Of a stretch of 41,305 bases of DNA, positions 7,985-16,834 are shown in pieces. How positions within the stretch are numbered: the first letter of the stretch is position 1; the number at the start of each line of letters is the position of its first letter. The notes under the pieces were generated by a model. The model saw only the letters and a list, made by a program, of their open reading frames with translations. It did not search any database and was not told the origin of the DNA. The position numbers and the translations under genes were made by a program. This DNA comes from an uncultured Opitutaceae bacterium (GTDB lineage: Bacteria > Verrucomicrobiota > Verrucomicrobiia > Opitutales > Opitutaceae), in assembly GCA_903891325.1 (NCBI GenBank), contig CAITEC010000032.1:1-41305 (forward strand), in the 5' to 3' direction.

Positions 7985-9811
7985 ATGGATCCTGTTTCCG
8001 AGTTCAACGAGCTGACCGGCGAGGTGGCCGCCATTGGATCGCACATGTTCAAGGTCCGGTTTCCCTTTGTGGGGGAGCTGCGGCGCTACTCCTGGTCGAA
8101 GTTCCGCTCCGACCTGATCGCCGGCGCCACGCTCACGCTCGTCTCGATCCCCCAGGCGATCGGGTTTGCGCTCATCCTGAACCTGCCCCCGCAGCCGGTC
8201 ATCGCGGCGGTCATCATCGGGGGCTTTGTCGGGGCCCTCTTCTTCTCCTCCCACCACCACGTCTTCGGGCCCACCAGCTCGATCAGCCTGATCGTGGCGG
8301 CGACGATCGCCAGCCACACGAGCGCGACCGGGCTTGAGCCCCTCCAGCTCGCCGTCTACCTCGCCTTCCTGATCGGGCTGATCCAGCTTCTGGCCGGGCT
8401 GCTCAATTTCGGGGAGATCACGAAGTTCATCTCACGCTCCGTGGTCGTCGGCTACAGCACGGGGATCGGCGTGCTCCTGATCGCAACGCAGCTCCACAAC
8501 GTCCTGGGCTACGACAGCGCCTCGGGCCAGACCTTCCTGACGGACATCTGGCAGGCCCTCTTCAAGCTGGGCACAATCCACGTCCAGCCGCTGGCGATCG
8601 GGATCGGGGCGCTCACGCTCGCCATCTTCGCGCTGGTCCGGCGGTTCAGGCCCCGCTGGCCCGAGGCGCTGATCGGCCTGGCGCTCATGGGCCTGGCGGC
8701 GCGGATATTCACGATCATCCACCCGGCCCCGGACTTCCTCATGGTCAAGGACGAGGGCGCCCTCACCACCGTCATTCCCGCCTTCGCCGGGTTCAAGTTC
8801 GGCTCGCACCAGCTCCACCTCATCCACAGCCTGGGGGGGACCGCGGTCGCCATCGCGATCCTCGGGATGCTCGAGGCGGCGTCGATCACCAAGGGCCTGG
8901 CGGCGAAGAGCGGCCAGAAGATCGAGCCGAACCAGGAGCTGATCGGCATGGGGGTTGCGAACATCGCCTGCGGCCTCTTCGGGGCGGTGCCCGGCTCGTC
9001 GTCCTTCGCCCGCTCCGCGGTCAATTTCCAGAGCGGCGCCGTCTCGCAGCTCTCCTCGATGATGAGCAGCGCGGTCGTCCTCCTCGTCCTGATGTTCGTG
9101 ACGCCCGTGTTCAACTTCATACCGATCGCCGCCCTGGCGGCGCACCTCATCCGGGTGGGCGTGAAGATGGTCAACTGGCACCAGATCCGGGTCGCCTGCC
9201 TCTCGACCCGCGGCGACGCGGTCGTGTTCGCCGCCACGCTCGTCTCCTGCCTTGTGCTCAAGCTCGACACCGCCATCTACGTGGGAATCGGCATCTCCCT
9301 GGCCCTCTTCCTGCAGAAGTCCAGCACCCCCATGCTGGTCGAGTACGCGATCGACGCGAGCGGCGCGCTGGCCGAGCTCAAGGATCCCGCGCAGCGCGTC
9401 CATCCCCAGATCTCGATCGTCCACGTCGAGGGCGAGCTTTACTTCGGCGCCGCGGACCTCTTCCAGGAGCAGGTGCGGCGGCTCGCCGAGGATCAGAACA
9501 TCCGCGTCGTGATCCTCCGGATGAAGAACGCCCGGCACCTGGACGCCTCGACCGTGATGGCTCTCGAGAACCTGCACGACTACCTGCTCCAGACCGGCCG
9601 CCACCTCCTGATCAGCGGGTCCAGCCCCGAGGTCACGCGCGTGTTCCGGAAAAGCGGGCTGCTCGCGCGGATCGGCGAGGGCAACATCTTCCCGGCCGAG
9701 GCGAACCCGACCACCGCCACGCGCAACGCGCTGAGGCGCGCCCAGGAGCTTCTCAACGACAAGGCCCCCGAGATCCGGCTCTTCTACGAGGAGCCGCATG
9801 GAGGGATCTGA
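7985..9811 (+). CDS. SulP-family anion transporter with STAS domain
   Basis: This is a protein of about 608 residues with an N-terminal multi-spanning membrane domain (about 40-430) and a C-terminal cytoplasmic STAS domain (about 455-570). The membrane part has the SulP pattern LIAGATLTLVSIPQAIGFALI, then GPTSSISLIVAATIASH and GAVPGSSSFARSAVNFQSGA. The STAS part contains ISIVHVEGELYFGA and LDASTVMALENL. Family members move sulfate, bicarbonate or dicarboxylates by symport or exchange; the substrate here cannot be read. It is divergent from the phosphate operon and could share its control region. A GTG at 7973 would add four residues; the ATG is preferred. Confidence 0.88.
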   Translation: MDPVSEFNELTGEVAAIGSHMFKVRFPFVGELRRYSWSKFRSDLIAGATLTLVSIPQAIGFALILNLPPQPVIAAVIIGGFVGALFFSSHHHVFGPTSSISLIVAATIASHTSATGLEPLQLAVYLAFLIGLIQLLAGLLNFGEITKFISRSVVVGYSTGIGVLLIATQLHNVLGYDSASGQTFLTDIWQALFKLGTIHVQPLAIGIGALTLAIFALVRRFRPRWPEALIGLALMGLAARIFTIIHPAPDFLMVKDEGALTTVIPAFAGFKFGSHQLHLIHSLGGTAVAIAILGMLEAASITKGLAAKSGQKIEPNQELIGMGVANIACGLFGAVPGSSSFARSAVNFQSGAVSQLSSMMSSAVVLLVLMFVTPVFNFIPIAALAAHLIRVGVKMVNWHQIRVACLSTRGDAVVFAATLVSCLVLKLDTAIYVGIGISLALFLQKSSTPMLVEYAIDASGALAELKDPAQRVHPQISIVHVEGELYFGAADLFQEQVRRLAEDQNIRVVILRMKNARHLDASTVMALENLHDYLLQTGRHLLISGSSPEVTRVFRKSGLLARIGEGNIFPAEANPTTATRNALRRAQELLNDKAPEIRLFYEEPHGGI

Positions 9812-9822
9812 GCGGGCCCGGC

Positions 9823-12411
9823 CTACTGCGGCTGCTCGGGCTCCGCGTGGGCGGTGAGCTGCACGAGGCTGCGCAGCGAGGTGAAGTGGCGGCTGAGGTC
9901 GAAGTCCCCCCCAATCCCGTCCACCAGCCGGTCGAACAGGTCGCGCTTAGCGGCCTTGAGCGCCTGGATCCGCTCCTCAATGGTGCCGGCGGTCACCATC
10001 CGGTAGACGAACACGGTGTTGGTCTGGCCGATCCGGTGAACCCGGTCGACCGCCTGCGCCTCGACGGCGGGATTCCACCAGGGGTCCAGGAGAAACACGT
10101 AGTCGGCGGCATGGAGCGTGATCCCGGTGCCGGCGGCCTTCAGCGACACGAGCATGACCGCCGCGCCCGGCGCGCCCTGGAAGTCCTGGACGGGCTTCTG
10201 CCGGTCGAGCGTCATGCCGGTCAGCTCGTAGCGCGGCAGGTCGGGGAAGTTCTGCGCAAGCGCCGTGCGCACGCGTCCCAGGAGCATCACGAACTGCGAG
10301 AAGATCACGACCTTGTGCCCGCTTCCCACGATCTCCGCCAGCTTCTCCAGGAGCAGGTTGATCTTGCCGGAGTCAGCCAGCGGCGAATTGAGCCAGGGCA
10401 GCATGTCCGGGTCGCAGCAGGTCTGGCGAAGCCGGGTCAGGAGCGCGAGGAATCCGAAGGACTTCTCCCGCATCGCGGCGCCCACGTCGTCGCCGAGGCG
10501 GGCGAGCCCCTCGGTGCAGATGTTCGCGTAGGCGGAGCGCTGGACGTCGGTCAGCGGGCAGATCAGGTCCATCTCGACCTTCGGGGGGAGCTCCTGCGCC
10601 ACCTCCTTCTTGGTGCGCCGCAGGAGGAAGGGGGCCAGCTGCGCGCGCAGGCGGGTGAGCGTGCCCTCGCGGTCCGTGTGCAGGGCGGACTCGAAGGACG
10701 CCCGCGAGCCCAGGAGCCCCGGGAGCAGGAAGCGGAAGATGCTCCACAGGTCGAGCTGCCGGTTCTCGAGCGGCGTGCCGGTCAGGACGATCCGGTGGTC
10801 CGCCTTCACGGCGAAGCAGGTCTGCGTCACCTTCGCGTCGGGATTCTTGATGAACTGGCCCTCGTCGAGGACCGCGTACCCGAACTGCACCGACTCCAGG
10901 AGGGCCCGGTGCTTGCGAAGCTGGGTGTAGCTGGCGAGCCAGAGCACGGGATCCTTGCGGGAGACAAAGTCATTCCCCGACTTGAGCGTGTCGGTCGCCA
11001 ACTGCGGGAAGAACTTCTCGATCTCGCCCTTCCACACCGGCACGACGCTCGCCGGGCAGACGATGAGGCCCGGCCGGTCCGGGCACGGCCTGACCGCAAG
11101 CAGGGAGAGCACCTGCAGGGTCTTGCCCAGCCCCATCTCGTCGGCCAGCAGGCCGTGGCAGCCCACGTCGCAGAGGTGGTGCATCCACTCGACTCCGCGG
11201 CACTGGTACTGGCGCAGGAGCGGGGGTAGCGCCGGGGGGGCGGCGGGCGGCGTGAGGACGCGCTCGCGCCAGGCGGAGATTTCCGGGGACAGCGTCACCT
11301 TCAGGCGGGCGTCGTTGAACAGGGAAAAGATGAGGTACGGGGGCAGCGACGCGCCCCCGGCGGTCTCGTCGAGGTTCTTCTGCCAGGCCGTGTAGGAGTC
11401 CCAGCGGTCCGCCGCCAGCGAGACGATCCCGAGATTCGGAAGGATGACCATCTGCCCCTCCCGCTTGAGCAGCGTGGCCACCTCGCTCTCGGTGAGCATC
11501 CGCTCCCCGGTCCGGAAGATCCAGCGGAGATTGAGCGCGGTGCCGTCGACATCCCCCCGCCCGGAACCGCCGGCCGCCCGCTCCGCGACCGCCTCGATCT
11601 CGATCGTGCGGGTCCCCTTCATCAGGTTGGCCGCCTTTTCGTCGAGCTCGATCGCGAAGGCCCTCCGCCAGGCCGGCAGCACCGCGTGGAGGAAGTTGGG
11701 TATTTCCGCGAGGGACTCGAGCAGGTAGACCCCCGACTCCTGATCGTAGTGGAAATGGGCCTTCCGGGCATAGGCCGCCAAGCCGATCAGCTTGGCCCGC
11801 TCGGAGGAGGACACGTGCCCGTTGGTCCCCGCGGGCCCGTGGGCCGCGGCGCCCAGCGCGGGGACCCGCGTCTTGCGGTCCGCCTCGACCCAAAAGGCCT
11901 GGAAGGCGAGCCCGGCGACGCGGGTCTTGAATGAGAGCAGAAGCGCGCGCGAGGCCGATCCGTTCTGGCCCGCGGCGTGGGCCGGCCGGGCCGGATCGTG
12001 GGCGGAATCGCGGGCAGGCTGCGCGGCGCCCGCCGCGGCCGAAACCCGTCCCTGCCCCCAACCGACCTCGCCCAGGGGTGAAATTTCGTCGGCCACCAGC
12101 TCCTCGATCTCGTGCAGCCCGGCCACGGCGAGCGCATGGGCCAGCTCGCGGTCCGTCGTCGACGACCGGACCGACAATCCCCCGGCCTCCCACTCGATCA
12201 CGGCGTATTCGTCCTTTTTCTCGATCCTCCGGTGGACGATCGCGTCGTGGTCGGTCAGCTCCAGCTCGCGCACCTCCCCGTCCCGGTAGATTCGCCGCCC
12301 CTCGTCGAGCTGTCCCGGGGTAAATGCGTGCGACCATTCCGCCGACAGCTTTTCAAACCAGAATTCGAGGGAATTTGGAGTGTAGAAGCGCTTGGGTCCG
12401 TGCGACTTCAT
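9823..12411 (-). CDS. SNF2-family DNA-dependent ATPase/helicase
   Basis: This is an 862-residue SNF2/Swi2 protein. The ATPase core has motif I LLADEMGLGKT (421-431), motif II as DEGQ (516-519) where most relatives have DEAH or DEAQ, motif III VLTGTPLENRQLDLWSIF, and in the second lobe VIFSQFVMLLGRV, LVSLKAAGTGITLHAADYVF, and motif VI AVDRVHRIGQT. The first 110 residues resemble the lead-in of SWIM-type bacterial SNF2 proteins (FTPGQLDEGRRIYRDGEV), but the zinc-binding Cys and His residues are absent. An Ala-rich linker with low conservation follows (about 115-155). It probably remodels protein-DNA complexes or acts in repair or transcription recycling. It stands alone and converges with the SulP gene (11-bp gap). 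Confidence 0.9.
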   Translation of the reverse strand: MKSHGPKRFYTPNSLEFWFEKLSAEWSHAFTPGQLDEGRRIYRDGEVRELELTDHDAIVHRRIEKKDEYAVIEWEAGGLSVRSSTTDRELAHALAVAGLHEIEELVADEISPLGEVGWGQGRVSAAAGAAQPARDSAHDPARPAHAAGQNGSASRALLLSFKTRVAGLAFQAFWVEADRKTRVPALGAAAHGPAGTNGHVSSSERAKLIGLAAYARKAHFHYDQESGVYLLESLAEIPNFLHAVLPAWRRAFAIELDEKAANLMKGTRTIEIEAVAERAAGGSGRGDVDGTALNLRWIFRTGERMLTESEVATLLKREGQMVILPNLGIVSLAADRWDSYTAWQKNLDETAGGASLPPYLIFSLFNDARLKVTLSPEISAWRERVLTPPAAPPALPPLLRQYQCRGVEWMHHLCDVGCHGLLADEMGLGKTLQVLSLLAVRPCPDRPGLIVCPASVVPVWKGEIEKFFPQLATDTLKSGNDFVSRKDPVLWLASYTQLRKHRALLESVQFGYAVLDEGQFIKNPDAKVTQTCFAVKADHRIVLTGTPLENRQLDLWSIFRFLLPGLLGSRASFESALHTDREGTLTRLRAQLAPFLLRRTKKEVAQELPPKVEMDLICPLTDVQRSAYANICTEGLARLGDDVGAAMREKSFGFLALLTRLRQTCCDPDMLPWLNSPLADSGKINLLLEKLAEIVGSGHKVVIFSQFVMLLGRVRTALAQNFPDLPRYELTGMTLDRQKPVQDFQGAPGAAVMLVSLKAAGTGITLHAADYVFLLDPWWNPAVEAQAVDRVHRIGQTNTVFVYRMVTAGTIEERIQALKAAKRDLFDRLVDGIGGDFDLSRHFTSLRSLVQLTAHAEPEQPQ

Positions 12412-12546
12412 TGCCTAAAAAGGGTGAACGTAGAGAGTGCCTCATCGGCCGCGCAACTTAAATCTTGAGTCCGGTGCCTGCGTTAAATCCGCGTATCGGA
12501 GAGATTACGGCTTGCCGCAGCGCTTGCGCGGCTGGTGAAATCGCGC

Positions 12547-14286
12547 ATGGCCTTCACGCTAGTCAAGCCCCTCGGAGAGCGCCGCTCGGCGCTCTGGCTT
12601 GACGCGATCATAGTCCTGGCGATAGGCGCCGTGGCGCTGGGCCTCACGCAGGTTGCCGCCCAATGGCGCCACCCCCTCCTTGCGAACGTCGAAATCGACA
12701 TTTCGCTCAAGTCCCTGCCCCGGTATGCCTTTTTCACATTTGTGAGGGGCTGGATCGCCTATTTCTTCTCGCTTCTTTTCACGATCGTCGTCGCCTCCTG
12801 GGCCTACTATGACCAGCGCGCCCGGCACTACATCCTCCCGGCCCTCGACATCCTCCAGAGCCTCCCGGTTCTGACCTTCCTCCCCGGGCTGGAGTTCGGG
12901 TTGGTCGCCCTCTTTCACCGCAGCAACACCGGACTGGAGCTGGCCTGCATCCTCTCCATTTTCCTCGGGCAGGTCTGGAACATGACCTTCAGCTACTACG
13001 ATTCGCTCAGGGGCACCCCGCCGGACTTCCGGATGCTCGGGAAACTCTACAATTACTCCTGGTGGAGCCGGTTCTGGCGGATCGAGCTTCCCTTCGGCGC
13101 GCAGGCCCTCCTGTACAACAGCATGGTCTCGATGGCGGGCGGATGGTTCTACCTGACAACCTGCGAGGCGTTCACCTCCGGAGACAGGAGCTTCCGGGTT
13201 CCGGGCGTCGGATCCTACATGGCCGAGGCCATGTCGCGCGGCAACGTGCGGGCGCAGATTGCCGGGGTTGTGGCGATGGGGGTCATCATCATCGTCATTG
13301 ACCGGCTGATCTGGTGGCCGCTCGTGAACTGGTCGGTCCGCTTCAAGCTCGACGACTTCGGCGGCAACCGCGCCCAGCGCTCGAGCCTCCAGCTCTGGCT
13401 GGCCCGCTCGGCGGCCGTCCAGGGGCTGTCCGGGGTGTGGCAATCCCTGAGGAACCGCCTGCTTCCCCCACCCCAGCCCCCGTGCGCCGCGACCTCGCTG
13501 GTCGCCCCGGGAACAAAGCCGCCGGCCCCGTCGCGTGTCGGCCCGGTGATCTACATCGCCGTTCTGGCGGCCCTGATCGCGCTCCTGGGATGGGGCGCGA
13601 CCCGGCTCGCGTGGATGCTGGGCCAGGTTCACGTCGTCGACTGGCTTGAGATGGGCCGCGGGGCCGGCTACTCGCTGGTCCGCGTCTTTGCCTCGGTCCT
13701 GATCGGGACGCTCTGGGCCGTCCCCTTCGGAATATGGATCGGCCTCAACCCGAAACTCTCGGGCCGGCTGCAGCCGCTCATCCAGTTCGTCGCCTCCTTC
13801 CCGATGCCGATGATCTACCCCTGGCTGCTGGGCCTGATATTCCTCGTCCACGGCAGCCTCGGCTGGGGTTCGATCCTCCTGATTCTCTTCGGGACCCAGT
13901 GGTACATCCTCTTCAACGTGGCGGGTTCGGCCGCGGCCATTCCCAACGACATGATCTCGTGCGTGGAAATCCTCCACCTCAGGGGGTGGCGGCGCTGGTG
14001 GAAGTTCCTCATCCCCGCCGTCATGCCCGGTCTTGTCATCGGCTGGATCACGGCGGCCGGCGGAGCCTGGAACACGACGATCATCGCCGAGATCGTGACC
14101 GTCGGGCCGAGGACCTACACGACGACCGGCCTGGGTTCCTACATCGCGCGGGCCGCCAACGACGGCCGCTTCGCCCAGCTTGCCGCCTCCGCGCTCCTGA
14201 TGGCCGCGATCGTCGTCGCCATCAACCGGACGGTGTGGAAGCGCCTTCAAACCTTGGCAAACGATCGTTGCCGCTTCATCACCTGA
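12547..14286 (+). CDS. NitT/TauT-type ABC transporter permease, double-length
   Basis: This is an inner-membrane permease of about 579 residues formed from two fused binding-protein-dependent transport domains, roughly 15-265 and 330-575. Each half has about six hydrophobic segments and its own coupling loop. The first is around FRMLGKLYNYSWWSRFWRIELP, the second around EILHLRGWRRWWKFLIPAVMPG. GAWNTTIIAEIV in the second half is typical of nitrate/taurine-family permeases. A linker rich in Pro and Ala (about 310-335) joins the halves. With both halves in one chain it could form a full channel alone. A GTG at 12535 is an alternative start. The ATG is preferred because GGTGA lies 8 nt upstream of it. 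The ATPase follows after 11 nt. Substrate unknown. Confidence 0.88.
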   Translation: MAFTLVKPLGERRSALWLDAIIVLAIGAVALGLTQVAAQWRHPLLANVEIDISLKSLPRYAFFTFVRGWIAYFFSLLFTIVVASWAYYDQRARHYILPALDILQSLPVLTFLPGLEFGLVALFHRSNTGLELACILSIFLGQVWNMTFSYYDSLRGTPPDFRMLGKLYNYSWWSRFWRIELPFGAQALLYNSMVSMAGGWFYLTTCEAFTSGDRSFRVPGVGSYMAEAMSRGNVRAQIAGVVAMGVIIIVIDRLIWWPLVNWSVRFKLDDFGGNRAQRSSLQLWLARSAAVQGLSGVWQSLRNRLLPPPQPPCAATSLVAPGTKPPAPSRVGPVIYIAVLAALIALLGWGATRLAWMLGQVHVVDWLEMGRGAGYSLVRVFASVLIGTLWAVPFGIWIGLNPKLSGRLQPLIQFVASFPMPMIYPWLLGLIFLVHGSLGWGSILLILFGTQWYILFNVAGSAAAIPNDMISCVEILHLRGWRRWWKFLIPAVMPGLVIGWITAAGGAWNTTIIAEIVTVGPRTYTTTGLGSYIARAANDGRFAQLAASALLMAAIVVAINRTVWKRLQTLANDRCRFIT

Positions 14287-14297
14287 ACGGTCCCACA

Positions 14298-15851
14298 ATG
14301 GAAGCCCAGACCAATCCCCTCATCGAGCTGCGCCACATCAGCCACGAATACGCGGCGGTGTCCCAGGAGAGCGACCTTGTCCTGAGCGAGATCAACCTGT
14401 CGGTAAACGAGTATGACGCCGTCGCGCTGCTGGGACCCTCCGGCTGCGGCAAGTCGACCCTGCTGCGAATCATGGCCGGGCTGATCACCCCGACGAAGGG
14501 CGAGGTCTACAACAAGGGAATGCGGCTGTGCGGGGTATCGCCCGGCGTGTCCATGGTCTTCCAGAATTTCGCCCTGTTCCCGTGGCTGACCGTCCGGGGC
14601 AATGTGCTCCTGCCCGTCGGCACGCTCCCGGCCGCCGAGCAGCAGGCCCGCCTGGAGAAGGTGCTCGGGACGGTGGGCCTCGGCGCCTACGAGTACGCAT
14701 TCCCCCGGGAGCTCTCCGGCGGGATGAAGCAGCGCGTGGGGATTGCCCGCGCGCTGATCGCCGAACCGGAGGTGCTGGCGATGGACGAGCCCTTCAGCGC
14801 GCTCGACGTCCTGACCGCCGAGACGCTCCGCGGTGAAATCGGCCGGCTGGTGGCCGACCCGAATCACCCCCTTCGGACGATGGTCTTTGTCACGCACAAC
14901 ATCACGGAGGCGGTTTTTCTCGCCACCCGGATCGTGGTGATGGCGACCCAGCCGGGGCGGGTCGAGGTCGTGGTGACAAACAATCTTCCCTATCCGCGCG
15001 ACACCGACGCCCCGGAGTTCAAGCAGATGGTGGAGCGCCTGCACAGCATCCTCACGCACACGATCCTGCCCGACACCTCGCACCCCGCGCAGGACAAGGT
15101 CGTCACGAAGATCGACGATTTCCACCGCCGGATCGCCCCGGTGGCCCTTCCCTACGTGACGCCCGCGGAGGTCCTCGGCCTCATGGCCCTCCTCGGCGAC
15201 GAACCCACGGACGTGTTCGCGCTCGCGGAGCGCTTTGGCAAGGAGTTCGGCTCGGTGGTGAACGTCGTCAAGGCCGCCGAGATGCTGGAGTTCGTCCGAA
15301 CTCCCGAGCACGACGTGCTCTTCACCCCGCTGGGCCGGGAGCTGGTGGGCGCCTCGACCGCCGGCCAGAAGAAGCTGGTCCGCGACCAGCTCCTCAAGCT
15401 GAAGATCTTCGAGCTCCTCATCCGGCTGATCAAGGTCCAGGAGCAGCACGTCCTGAGCGCGGAGGAGATGCTTCGGGAGCTCCAGGTCGCCCTGCCCCAT
15501 GAGAAGCCCCGGCCGCTCTTCCGGACGCTCCTGAGCTGGGGACGGTACGCCGAGATCATCAGTTACGACCAGCGCCGGCACATCGTGCGGCTTTACGAGA
15601 GCCGCGGGGCGGCGAGGGCGAGGGCAAAGCCCGGGGCGCCGGACGGGCCGGGCGCACATTCGCCGGCGGACCCCGCCGCGCATACGCCGGCCGAACCGGT
15701 CGTGCAGTCCCCGGCGGAGCCGGCCGCGAATCTCCCGGGAGGACCCGTGGCGCCCGCGCAGCCTGCGGTGCCCCCGGTGCCGGCGGTGCCGCCGGTCGCC
15801 GCGCAGGCGGCGCAGCCACCCGCGGGTCCCCCGGCGCAGCCGGGGGCATAG
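14298..15851 (+). CDS. NitT/TauT-type ABC transporter ATPase with C-terminal extension
   Basis: This 517-residue ATPase is paired with the double permease. It has Walker [10 protein letters not shown] at 46-54, Q-loop VFQNFALFP, signature LSGGMKQR at about 139-146, Walker B VLAMDEPFSALD at 159-170, and switch VFVTHNITEAV. After the ATPase (to about 265) comes a winged-helix-like region (about 280-430), resembling the AAA-associated C-terminal domain found on some nitrate/sulfonate-type ATPases. The last 75 or so residues are almost only Pro, Ala, Gly and Val and are probably disordered. The TAG stop lies within a 9-bp repeat array. No substrate-binding protein is encoded next to it, so the ligand cannot be named. 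Confidence 0.87.
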   Translation: MEAQTNPLIELRHISHEYAAVSQESDLVLSEINLSVNEYDAVALLGPSGCGKSTLLRIMAGLITPTKGEVYNKGMRLCGVSPGVSMVFQNFALFPWLTVRGNVLLPVGTLPAAEQQARLEKVLGTVGLGAYEYAFPRELSGGMKQRVGIARALIAEPEVLAMDEPFSALDVLTAETLRGEIGRLVADPNHPLRTMVFVTHNITEAVFLATRIVVMATQPGRVEVVVTNNLPYPRDTDAPEFKQMVERLHSILTHTILPDTSHPAQDKVVTKIDDFHRRIAPVALPYVTPAEVLGLMALLGDEPTDVFALAERFGKEFGSVVNVVKAAEMLEFVRTPEHDVLFTPLGRELVGASTAGQKKLVRDQLLKLKIFELLIRLIKVQEQHVLSAEEMLRELQVALPHEKPRPLFRTLLSWGRYAEIISYDQRRHIVRLYESRGAARARAKPGAPDGPGAHSPADPAAHTPAEPVVQSPAEPAANLPGGPVAPAQPAVPPVPAVPPVAAQAAQPPAGPPAQPGA

Positions 15852-15883
15852 GACCTATACGACCTATAGTTCCTATAGGGCCT
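15848..15883. repeat. Tandem array of a 9-bp palindromic unit (4 copies)
   Basis: The block reads ATAGGACCT, ATACGACCT, ATAGTTCCT, ATAGGGCCT, four 9-bp units of consensus ATAGGNCCT. The unit joins into the palindrome CCTATAGG, so the block can pair with itself. It sits in the convergent junction between the ABC ATPase and the phosphoesterase genes. TAG at 15849-15851 is the stop of the first, and the complement of 15873-15875 is the TAG stop of the second. A relative with five copies occurs at 18083-18130. Confidence 0.8.
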
Positions 15884-16661
15884 CCGCCATCTCCGGCTCC
15901 TCAACCAGCGGAAACTCCCTCGCAAAGCTCACATAGTCGACCAGCTCGTACCGCCCATCCCAGTGCTCGACAATGGCAGTCAGCGACTCCACCCAGTCGC
16001 CCGAGTTGAGGTAGTGGATACCTCCGATTATCTTGTCGGCCGGGGTGTGGATGTGCCCGCAGAGGACTCCCACGCAGCCGCGCTCGCGGGCCAGGCGCGC
16101 GACGTGCCCCTCGAAATTCGACACATGGCTCACGGCCTCCTTCACGCGCGCCTTGATCGCCTTGCTGAGCGACCAATACTCGAGCCCGCGCCAGGCCCTC
16201 CAGGCGTTGTAGGCGCGGTTGATCTTGAGCAGCAGGCCGTATCCCCAGTCCCCAAGGTGCGAAAGGAAGACGAAATTCTTCGTGATCGTGTCGAACACGT
16301 CGCCATGAAGCACCAGGTAGCGCCCTCCCGGGCCCGTGTGGATGAATTCCTCGACTACCCTCAGCCGCTCGAAGTCCAGCGGCAGGAACCGGGAGAGGAC
16401 ATCGTCGTGGTTGCCCCGGAGATAGATCACCTCGGTGTCCCTTTTCTCGAGCATCTTCAGTACGATCCGGACGAAGCGGGTGTGGGCTTTCGTCCACTGG
16501 CCCCGCCGCCGGAGCTGCCATCCGTCGATGATGTCGCCGTTCAGGATGAGCCGGTCGCAGCGCACGTGCCGGAGGAAGTGGTTGACCTCCGCGGCCTTGC
16601 TGCCCGGCGTGCCGAGGTGCACGTCGGAGAGGATCACGGTACGCACGCGCAGTTTTTTCAT
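15873..16661 (-). CDS. LpxH-like metallophosphoesterase (UDP-2,3-diacylglucosamine diphosphatase family)
   Basis: This 262-residue calcineurin-type phosphoesterase has the full metal-site set: Asp13 and His15 in LSDVHLG, Asp43 in NGDIIDGW, Asn84 and His85 in RGNHDD, a histidine in LVLHGDVFD, and GHIHTPAD near 200. Spacing and the NGDIIDGWQL signature match the LpxH-like group, which cleaves UDP-2,3-diacylglucosamine in lipid A synthesis. Many close relatives outside proteobacteria have unproven activity. The neighbours downstream of its window position, a lipid-type glycosyltransferase and WaaA on the same strand, support an envelope role. The last codons, CTA TAG, lie in the 9-bp repeat. The conserved GNHD and GHxH histidines are intact. 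Confidence 0.8.
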   Translation of the reverse strand: MKKLRVRTVILSDVHLGTPGSKAAEVNHFLRHVRCDRLILNGDIIDGWQLRRRGQWTKAHTRFVRIVLKMLEKRDTEVIYLRGNHDDVLSRFLPLDFERLRVVEEFIHTGPGGRYLVLHGDVFDTITKNFVFLSHLGDWGYGLLLKINRAYNAWRAWRGLEYWSLSKAIKARVKEAVSHVSNFEGHVARLARERGCVGVLCGHIHTPADKIIGGIHYLNSGDWVESLTAIVEHWDGRYELVDYVSFAREFPLVEEPEMAEAL

Positions 16662-16834
16662 GGGGATATCCGACGTTCGTTGTTGGGTTCGGGCTTGGCA
16701 GGGCTACGCAATCGGCGGCCCCGCGCGCTCGTCTGCTTCGGTGGAAACCCTGCTGGGGCGGGATGCCGGGACCGGGATGAGTGGATCGTCCTTCACTTTC
16801 CCCCGGCGCCCCGCAGGAATCGGCGATGAACCCT

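Noticed and set aside
16662-16834. Possible small gene in the 173-bp gap between the LpxH-like and glycosyltransferase genes.
   Set aside because: Open frames here are extensions of shadows with no start, no ribosome-binding site and no recognisable sequence. It probably holds a promoter.
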